Assembly (NCBI GenBank): GCA_034769895.1
Contig: CM068372.1
Span: 377,556,910-377,620,909, forward strand
From: Magicicada septendecula
Lineage: Eukaryota > Arthropoda > Insecta > Hemiptera > Cicadidae
DNA length: 64,000 nt
Reading direction: 5' to 3'
Part shown: piece by piece, positions 56,644 through 64,000 of the stretch
How positions within the stretch are numbered: the stretch's first letter is position 1
Layout of the letters: the number at the start of each line of letters is the position of its first letter
Translations under genes and position numbers: made by a program
The notes under the pieces: model-generated
Databases searched by the model: none
The model's input: only the letters and a program-made list of their open reading frames with translations
Told to the model about the DNA's origin: nothing

Positions 56644-58535
56644 TTGTTTTTACTCACTTATTACTAACATGTATATATCAGAATACCTAACATAACTTAA
56701 CATAAGAAAACACAGTACATTAATAATTCATTTTAAAATAAACAACTTACAATTAAAATGTTACACCCTTTACATCATTAAATTGGCATATAAAATCAAA
56801 AAATTACTTTTAAACTTGATTTACTCTTATTAATTCTATTCTCAAAATTACAAAATTTATTTTATTTTATTTATTTTTTTTTTTTTTTTCAATTATGGCC
56901 ATCATTATTCCATTTCATTACTTTGGGTGATTCTACGTTATTCATTATAATTTACTTTATCCACTTGGCATTTACTCATAATCTTACCCCTTTTATTACT
57001 CTAACGTTCCCTTACAAAATCTCTAACTAGTATGACACCCCTCTGTCAAAATTTTACTAACCCTTCTCTACCTCTAACTACTTACTACTTTAACTCCAAT
57101 CGCCACCTTCTACTCTTATAAAAAAAAAAAAAATACTCTCTAACCCTTTGTACATAGGATACGTGTTTCCTTCCCAAAACTCATTCCCTTATGTTGGTCC
57201 CTGGACTCCCCCTAGGTAACCCTTTCCGGCGCCAATCGGTCCCTATCCCGTCCCAACCCTTATGTTGCGGACTCCCACATTACACTACCACCACTACAAA
57301 ATTGCCATCCCCAAAAAATCTCAATCTCATAACCTCACTACAATTACATCAAATTAACATCAACAAATAAACAACAATATATCACTCAAAACTCTACATA
57401 AAATCTCCATAACTACTGTGTCTCCACTTATACTTCTCAAAATTCTATAACATATACTAACTCAAAACAACATTGCATTATTTTCATTTCCACTATTACT
57501 TTAACTCTTACTTCGATTTGGACAGATCTATATGTCCCATAAAATTCAACTTGAATTGACTCAAACATTTTATTCAAACAATTACTATCACCCATTTCTA
57601 TCTCTTACAACCCATTGAAAATTTTACCTATCACAACTATTTTTCATTTTATTTTTTAAATCTATAAACACATTGAAAACATATTATTATATTTTTATAA
57701 TACTTATTCCTAACATACTAATGCAATCAACACAATAAGACATAATAACACAATATAAGAAGTATTTAGTGCATCTATTTTTTAAATTCAAACAAAATTA
57801 TTGAGTAGCAAATCATCATTATTAATTAAAATATATCAAATTTTTAATACGTTATCCCCTTGGATAACCTCCCAGCCACACACACACTTGTATAATACAT
57901 CACATAACACAATACACAAATAGCAATACACCTGGATTATTAGCATACATCAAACAAACAATTCTCTTTTACATCACTTATCTAAAAATTTGTAAACATT
58001 ATTATTTAAACTTTTTCATTAACTGTTTTTATTTATCAGAATTTATCACAAAATTCCACAAAATAAACCATTTAACATTTATTTATTTATTCATGATTAT
58101 TAAATTAAAATCTCATCACACAATTTAAATTCCCTTTGAAAATTCAAACACATAACATTCAATCACAATATCTAAAGATCTCAAATTATTTACTTCTATT
58201 GATTACTAAAATTGAATATTCATTTGATTATTAAAATAACATATCTCAATTATTATCAACATTCTACAAATCATTAACTATTGTCTTCATAATTATTTTG
58301 TTATTTAATTAGAGTGCAAAAATATTAATAATATTATTATTATCAATACAACATTTTCTAAAACATATACACATTACTTTTCTAACATTTCACAATACAC
58401 ACAAATGAATTCAATATTATTTACAAAATATGCGTCAAAACTGTTCCAGTGTATCTCACTTCAGATGTCCAAATCAGCAAGGTCATTACCAAAAATTTAC
58501 AATATCTAACAAGGTCTATACACTGATATTCTAGT
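56644..58535 (-). other. Element E non-coding interior
   Basis: AT-rich, no ORF. At 57130-57290 is the GGCGCCGGAAAGGGTTACCT block shared with D. At about 57853-57871 is a small hairpin GTTATCC/GGATAAC. Confidence 0.5.
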
Positions 58536-59507
58536 TCAGCCACCATCGTCATATATATATCTAGTGTATTTGTAACATTCATCATTTTTATCAACATACA
58601 AATTATTATAATGGTTACTATCATAATAATCCATCAATTCTATTTCATCCATTATACCACTAGAAATCTTGTTACCATAAGTTAGGATTGTCCAGTCTAT
58701 ATCAGTGTTATTTGTTAATGTCAGGTAAATCGTTTTATCATTTTTGTATTCCTCAACTACTACGTCAGGTAAATCATTATAGTCAGATAAGATATTATCA
58801 AAATTATTTTCTGTCTCTCTTTCAACAGGTACGTATTTCACATGATTCATCATCACCCCTTTTATTAATTTTCTCAATTCATCATACTTTCTTTCTAACT
58901 TGTATATTTCTATTTCATTCTCAACATATAACTCTCTTTCTTCATAGCACCACATCACACTCTCACAATTATTACGGACAGAGGGTACAACATTATATAA
59001 CATTACTTCATTTAACAATAAGGGTCTCTTGCCCTGAAAAAACAACATTAAATCATCATCATCATTATAAACAATAAGGGGAAAATTTGCCCTCTGTCCC
59101 CATTTAATTACTACATTATTTTTCCACTCTCTTTCTATTTCATAAACACTCATTACCATTTCATTATCGCATTCTAAAACTTCATCAGCACTATTTGTTA
59201 TTATATTTTCATCATTATTCTTCACCCCCACTATACTCTCAAAATTGTCTACTATTTCGTCATTTTTACATTTTGTCTTACTTAAAACATTGTTACCTAA
59301 TTTCTCGAACTTCTGTTCTAACTTATTCAAACTGTTTTTTATTATGTCATCAATCTGGTTCAAATTCTCATTAATCTCTTTAATCTCATATTTCAACTCC
59401 TCAAAACTATTCTTTTGAATATCAAACTTTTCATTGATTTCGTTTTTTTGTTCATTAAACAGCAATTTCATCATCTTGATTAAATCATTATCTTGTATCT
59501 CAGCCAT
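58536..59507 (-). CDS. Unrecognised 323-residue protein of element E
   Basis: Homologue of the 389-residue protein of D in the same position after the primer site. It starts MAEIQDNDLIKMMKLLFNEQ; residues about 8-75 look like a coiled coil. The core reads ECDNEMVMSVYEIEREWKNN, IKWGQRANF, VVPSVRNN, VMWCYEEREL and EIEIYKLERKYDELRKL, clearly matching D. The acidic C-terminal part includes LTNNTDIDW and ends YIYDDGG. There is no enzyme motif or zinc knuckle. Comparison of D, E and the C remnant shows the DGG end is invariant. A Gag-like role is possible but unproven. Confidence 0.7.
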   Translation of the reverse strand: MAEIQDNDLIKMMKLLFNEQKNEINEKFDIQKNSFEELKYEIKEINENLNQIDDIIKNSLNKLEQKFEKLGNNVLSKTKCKNDEIVDNFESIVGVKNNDENIITNSADEVLECDNEMVMSVYEIEREWKNNVVIKWGQRANFPLIVYNDDDDLMLFFQGKRPLLLNEVMLYNVVPSVRNNCESVMWCYEERELYVENEIEIYKLERKYDELRKLIKGVMMNHVKYVPVERETENNFDNILSDYNDLPDVVVEEYKNDKTIYLTLTNNTDIDWTILTYGNKISSGIMDEIELMDYYDSNHYNNLYVDKNDECYKYTRYIYDDGG

Positions 59508-59756
59508 TTTAAAAGATTTTATTATAATACTCTTTATACTATTTAATAATTATCATACATACCAATTATTATGTATATTACCTCATAATACTCCTTATAT
59601 AATTCGACAAATAATTCACTACATACATAACCCTATCAAAACATAACCCCATACTTGCGTCTATTTTACGTATAAAAAAAAAATTTATTTTACCTTAAAC
59701 AACCATTCTGCTTCCCCCGTAGGCCGTATTTTATATAAATTTATTGATATAAAATT

Positions 59757-59775
59757 GTCCCTGTTCCAGAAGCCA
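59757..59775 (-). other. Primer binding site of element E
   Basis: The minus strand reads TGGCTTCTGGAACAGGGAC two bases after the LTR. It shares GAACAGGGAC with D's site but the CCA-proximal part differs, so the priming tRNA may differ. Confidence 0.6.
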
Positions 59776-59777
59776 AA

Positions 59778-61011
59778 TGTGATATTTCGTTTTATTGATA
59801 TTATAACTAAATATACTGTGATTTCGAATTTGTCAAAATTGTACTATCTACTTTGTCGGGCGCCATCTTGCCAACTGCAAGAAAATAATTTACCAAGGTT
59901 CGTATCAGCGAACTAGAAGAACAGAATTGGTTGTTTGAAATGACTACTTCGATCTACTATACTCAAACAAACTTGTGTTTATTCATAATTTAGTTTTACT
60001 GTTGCATATTAACGACAATGACAAAATTACTCCTCCCATCTTTTATACTTTTACTATTTTAACATTACATGTACATGCTTTATTCTGACTACAACTTTCA
60101 AAACATTATTGATAATTAAACTGTTGAACACTAAAACAAATGCTGTAAAGAAATAATACTCAACTAACTTTTCTTAACTTAAACCAGCGCCTTTGTAATT
60201 ACGTAATTCAAACTCACCCATACACACTCACACACTTTCACATTAGACAAGTTATATTCCCATTAGAGCTCATATTTTAAATTAATTTTCCCCCTCTGTT
60301 CTTGTACTGTATGAAAATAATAAAATTTGTTAATTTACTTTCCTGTTATTACGTTGAAGGTACCCTCCTACAATGTCTTCTCGTATACACACACTGATTT
60401 ATTGCCGAACTGTTACATGATTATTTACTTATTATTTTCTCACTGTATCTATTCGGTTTCAAAAATACTGTTTTAGATGATCAAATCTTAAAAACTTTTA
60501 CATTTTTTATGTTGCGGGCGCATCGGCGAACACAATAACTTCGCCCAAAAACCGGCGAGAGCCGGGCAGACGCACAGTGGTTAGCATCTGTATCACTCAG
60601 ATGTTGTTTTGCGACCGTTTTGTTGTGTCACAATGTTGCTGGCGTGACACACCCAGGATAGGCTCTGACGAACCGATGACACACAGTTGTTATGTAACTT
60701 GCTGACGCAACACATCGCCTGATGTCTGGTTGTGTAACGTGTTTACAGATCTTGTTACATAACGTGTTTACGTTTTTCGGGTTCGTCAATGTCCTTGAAC
60801 TGATTCTGGTACATTTGCAGTTGTTATTAAACTGTTTATATGAATATCATTAAATAATTGTCACAGTCAATGCTGCCACGTTGCGATCGATTCCACAATA
60901 ACAAATTTACCTCTCGGTCATAACATTTTTCTATCACTCGACAAGTTAATTATTATGAAAAAATACAAATCCTGTTATTACCCCAGGTATGCCCAAAAAT
61001 GCCCCGCTACA
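59778..61011 (-). repeat. 5' LTR of element E
   Basis: 1234 bp, nearly identical to 55021-56256, with AAGATGGCG at 59861-59869 (minus). Confidence 0.9.
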
Positions 61012-63585
61012 CAGTGCCAACTTCGTTTTAAAGAAAACGTAGAGTTTAACCGGAGGTCATATCCAATAGAGCAGTCGCTCAAAGAAGCCGTGAGAACAGA
61101 GATAAACAAGATGATTGAAAACGACATAATTGAGATTAGTCAATCACCTTACACTAGTCCAATTATTGCTGTTCCGAAGAAAGACGGACAAGTCCGGCTC
61201 TGTTTAGATGCGCGTGAGTTGAACAAGACAATTGTGAATGACAGAACATCTCCCGGTGAAATAGAAGAAATCTTAAAGCGTTTTCATGGTACTAACTTTA
61301 TTAGCACCTGGGATACGGTCTGTGGTTATTGGCAGGTAGAGCTGCATCCACAAAGCCGCCAGTATGTAGCGTTCATTTTCGAAGGGCGCAATTACCAGTT
61401 CAAGAGACTGCCCTTCGGACTTGTCAATTCTGTCGCCATATTTGTGGCATGCATGGACCAGATTTTGGGACCAGAAGCGCTCCAATTTACCACCGTCTAT
61501 GTTGATGATTTACTAATCACATCCGGAACCTGGGAGGAACACTGTTACAGAGTGGAATTTGTACTAAACAAACTAGCGCAGAACAACATAACACTGAAGT
61601 TGGAGAAATCCAAGTTCATAGCGCGCGAGGTACAATTCTTAGGTTTCAACCTAGACGACCGAGGTATTACCCCATCAGCAGAAAAAGTGGAGGCAATTCA
61701 GAGGTTCCCGCAACCAAGAAACAGGAAACAATTGCAATCTTTCCTCGGACTCTGTAACTATTACAGGAAGTTTCAGAGCCGATATTCCGAGTTGACAGCC
61801 AAGTTTCAACCACAGTTATCTGCCAAAAACAAATGGACTTGGAGTGAAGATCAAGATATTACCTTCCGATTGATAAAAGAGAAGTTTCTGGAGAGTGTGA
61901 TACTTCGTCACCCAGATTTTAAGAAACCGTTCTTTCTAAACTGTGACGCTAGCGATCTAAGCTTAGGAACGACCTTATACCAGGAAGATGAGGAGGGACA
62001 ACATCTGGTAATAAGCTTCGCTAGTCGCACACTGAACCAGTGCGAAAAGAACTACAGTGTGACAGAAAAGGAATTGTTGAGCGTGGTGTTCGCATGCAGC
62101 AAGTTCCGGACGTACATTCTCGGATATCAAGTCACGGTACGAACTGATCATAAATCCATCTCGTTCCTTCGTAGGTGCAAATTGAGTCACGGCCGATTGG
62201 CTAGGTGGGTACTCGCCCTACAAGAATATGACCTGAAATGGGAATACATTCCAGGAAAGAAGAACGTGGTAGCGGATGTGTTGTCACGTATAAATCTGGA
62301 AGATCAGACTTTCGAGGGAGAGAAGGAGAGCTTAGTAAAAATTTATAACATATTCACGACCAGAGCCGATTTACAAGCTTTGTTAATAAATATCCGAATC
62401 CATCAGCAGTCTGATCCTAAGCTGAAAAACATTGTGAGTCGTTTGGAAGCCAATGATGAAACCATTTCTAAATATTACCACCTTAACAAGGGAATTCTAT
62501 TCATAAAAACCGCCTTGGACGATGAGACATGGAAGGTGATAATCCCACACCAAATCGAAAAGGAGGTCATCATCGATTACCATGTCAGGTATGGTCACAT
62601 GGGAGCGTTAAAAGTGATACAAGCTCTAGAGGAAAATTGTAAGATCAAGAATATCAACCGCAAGGTGAGAACATACATCAAGTCCTGTAAGATCTGCCAA
62701 TGTGCAAAAGTAAACAATGAAAAGACAGAGGGTATCATGATACCAATAACTTCCAACGCAAAACTAGAAAAAGTGTTTTTGGATATATGCGGGCCATTTC
62801 CCCGTAGTGGTGGTCGACACAGATATAAATACTTGGTAATTATAATGGATCACTACACCAAGTATATAAAGCTATATCCGGTTAATCGGGCAACAACAGC
62901 AAAGGTTTTGGCGGTGATTATTGATTTGTATATCCCAGAGATCGGTAGACCATCTTCTATTATTACCGACCATGGTACACAGTTTAAGGGGAGGAGATGG
63001 CGAGACACGTTATTAGCACTTGGGGTCAAAACATATAAGACATCAGTCTACCACCCAAGTAGCAATCTGGCTGAGAGAGTACTAAGAGAAGTGGGTAGGA
63101 TATTGCGCACGTACTGTCACAACCAACAGAAAAAGTGGCAAGAGTACATAGCAGCGACAGAAACATTCCTGAATTACGCCCACCATCCAGCCATAGGAAT
63201 TCCACCATACTCAGCCATGTATGAGAAGCCGACTCCCCGAGACATTGAACAAATCATTGAATTTCCAACGAACAACAATAGGAAATTCAACCAGTTGAAG
63301 TTTTACAATAAGGTAGCAGAAGATCAGGAAAAACGGCAAGCCAAATACCAGAAGGCAATAGGGCGAATTGTAACATATAAAGAGGGTGAAAAAGTCCTCC
63401 TAAAAAATAGAGAGCTGCCTAGCACCTTAGAAGGCATAACCAAAAAACTACTATTACTATATACTGGCCCATATGTTGTGGTAAATGATAAGCATAACAA
63501 TACATATGAGTTGAGGGAAATCGTTTCAGGAAAAATCAAAGGAGTGTACAATCAAGCTTCTATGAAGAAATATTATGAAGAATGA
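61012..63585 (+). CDS. Gypsy pol, second part: RT, RNase H, integrase
   Basis: This continues pol after element E; 61012-61015 is the duplicated CAGT, and real sequence resumes at QLRFKENVEFNRRSYPIE. RT: AVPKKDGQVRLCLDAREL, FKRLPFGLVNSVAIF, catalytic YVDD (61498-61509). RNase H: NCDASDLSLGTTLYQ, VTEKELLSVVFACS, RTDHKSISFL. Integrase: zinc residues in YHVRYGHMG and CKICQ, then the catalytic triad in FLDICGPF, IITDHGTQFKG and LAERVLRE, and a C-terminal GPY motif (LLYTGPYVV). It ends ASMKKYYEE before TGA. There is no stop or shift over 850 residues. It copies element RNA to DNA and inserts it; it may also serve D/E-type elements. No env follows. Confidence 0.9.
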   Translation, partial: QCQLRFKENVEFNRRSYPIEQSLKEAVRTEINKMIENDIIEISQSPYTSPIIAVPKKDGQVRLCLDARELNKTIVNDRTSPGEIEEILKRFHGTNFISTWDTVCGYWQVELHPQSRQYVAFIFEGRNYQFKRLPFGLVNSVAIFVACMDQILGPEALQFTTVYVDDLLITSGTWEEHCYRVEFVLNKLAQNNITLKLEKSKFIAREVQFLGFNLDDRGITPSAEKVEAIQRFPQPRNRKQLQSFLGLCNYYRKFQSRYSELTAKFQPQLSAKNKWTWSEDQDITFRLIKEKFLESVILRHPDFKKPFFLNCDASDLSLGTTLYQEDEEGQHLVISFASRTLNQCEKNYSVTEKELLSVVFACSKFRTYILGYQVTVRTDHKSISFLRRCKLSHGRLARWVLALQEYDLKWEYIPGKKNVVADVLSRINLEDQTFEGEKESLVKIYNIFTTRADLQALLINIRIHQQSDPKLKNIVSRLEANDETISKYYHLNKGILFIKTALDDETWKVIIPHQIEKEVIIDYHVRYGHMGALKVIQALEENCKIKNINRKVRTYIKSCKICQCAKVNNEKTEGIMIPITSNAKLEKVFLDICGPFPRSGGRHRYKYLVIIMDHYTKYIKLYPVNRATTAKVLAVIIDLYIPEIGRPSSIITDHGTQFKGRRWRDTLLALGVKTYKTSVYHPSSNLAERVLREVGRILRTYCHNQQKKWQEYIAATETFLNYAHHPAIGIPPYSAMYEKPTPRDIEQIIEFPTNNNRKFNQLKFYNKVAEDQEKRQAKYQKAIGRIVTYKEGEKVLLKNRELPSTLEGITKKLLLLYTGPYVVVNDKHNNTYELREIVSGKIKGVYNQASMKKYYEE

Positions 63586-63626
63586 GTTGAGTTTTAGAAT
63601 TTTGAATTTTTTTTAAAAAATTTTAA

Positions 63627-64000
63627 AATAATGTAAGTACATCTTACAACCTAATATTTTGAAAAGAACATTTTGGAGAATTATAAGAAGAAGGAATTTA
63701 GGATTTTTATTTATAAAAATTCAAAAATAATGTAAGTACATCTTACAACCTAATATTTTGAGAAGAACATTCTGGAGAATTATAAGAAGAAGGAATTTAG
63801 AATTTTGAATTTAATTTTTTTTTTAAATTCGAAAATAATGTAAGTACATCTTACAACCTAATATTTTGAGAAGAACATTTTGGAGAATTATAAGAAGAAG
63901 GAATTTAGAATTTATATATTTTTGTAAAAAAAAAAAAAATTCTAAAATATGTAAGTACATCTTACTACAACCTAATAATTTTGGAACAAACTTTATGGAA
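63627..64000 (+). repeat. Tandem hairpin repeats after pol
   Basis: Four units of about 99-111 bp start at about 63631, 63730, 63838 and 63949, each opening with GTAAGTACATCTTAC (5-bp stem GTAAG/CTTAC) and followed by ACAACCTAATATTTTGAGAA. The array runs out of the window. Similar hairpins follow pol in the decayed copy at 33236-33418. The 3' LTR must lie beyond 64000. Confidence 0.75.

Larger units (their letters stand above)
55021..61011 (-). mobile_element. Complete non-autonomous LTR element E, inside pol
   Basis: Read on the minus strand: 5' LTR 61011-59778, primer site 59775-59757, ORF 59507-58536, non-coding interior, hairpin, polypurine tract and 3' LTR 56256-55021. CAGT is duplicated at 55017-55020 and 61012-61015. 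LTRs (1234 and 1236 bp) differ at only a few positions, so it is very recent. It has the same architecture as D, but I do not find the 38945-39330-type structured block in it. Confidence 0.9.

Noticed and set aside
60955-61011. Pol ORF starting with ATG at 60955
   Set aside because: The first 19 codons are LTR sequence of element E that happens to be open. Real pol resumes after the CAGT duplication.
63627-64000. CRISPR-like array (regular repeats)
   Set aside because: Units are about 100 bp and similar along their whole length, with no unique spacers, in a eukaryotic retroelement 3' region.

Overview
This is AT-rich eukaryotic DNA, best read as an arthropod (probably insect) genome region made almost entirely of nested transposable elements. 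The only host gene I recognise is two minus-strand exons (44651-44821 and 46635-46761) of a CTF18 homologue, the alternative clamp-loader subunit (cutlet in Drosophila). The mix of Ty3/Gypsy LTR elements with tRNA-Lys-type primer sites, a Penelope-like element, BED/hAT, piggyBac and pogo DNA transposons, a Jockey-like LINE fragment and a tRNA-headed SINE suits an insect. The order cannot be fixed from sequence alone.

Layout. 1-743: a TRIM-like mini LTR element on the minus strand. 744-12064: two 5'-truncated copies (A and B) of a non-autonomous LTR family, with copy B interrupted by unrecognised DNA and by a head-to-head pair of Penelope-like GIY-YIG copies carrying hammerhead-ribozyme-like ends. 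13391-13825: a 435-bp foldback with hammerhead-like motifs. 14310-19230: LTR-like sequence plus a third copy (C, minus strand) of the non-autonomous family. 19240-28742: mostly unrecognised, with a piggyBac mini-element, an LTR remnant, a Jockey-like fragment with target duplication, and more hammerhead-like inverted repeats. 28751-43785: a hAT transposon with an exact 8-bp target duplication, itself invaded by a pogo-like fragment, a decayed Gypsy copy, a Tigger-like 5' end and a complete non-autonomous LTR element (D, 35475-42745, 4-bp duplication CAAT). 44140-44402: a SINE. 44651-46761: CTF18 exons with a solo LTR in the intron between them. 46762-51380: unrecognised. 51.4-64.0 kb: a young autonomous Gypsy whose gag-pol is intact except that a fifth family member (E, 55021-61011, minus strand, duplication CAGT) landed inside pol.

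How the parts relate. Copies A-E form one family of LTR elements without pol. D and E each encode a single unrecognised protein (389 and 323 residues) with a shared core and a shared DGG C-terminus; C keeps a remnant of it. A-D share a block in which several hairpins keep their pairing while the bases change, and all five carry a covarying hairpin directly before the polypurine tract and 3' LTR. The family must take reverse transcriptase and integrase from elsewhere. The autonomous Gypsy is a possible source: its gag and pol are linked by a canonical -1 slippery heptamer followed by a predicted pseudoknot, seen again in the decayed Gypsy copy. The covarying RNA block and the novel ORF family are the best candidates for something undescribed.
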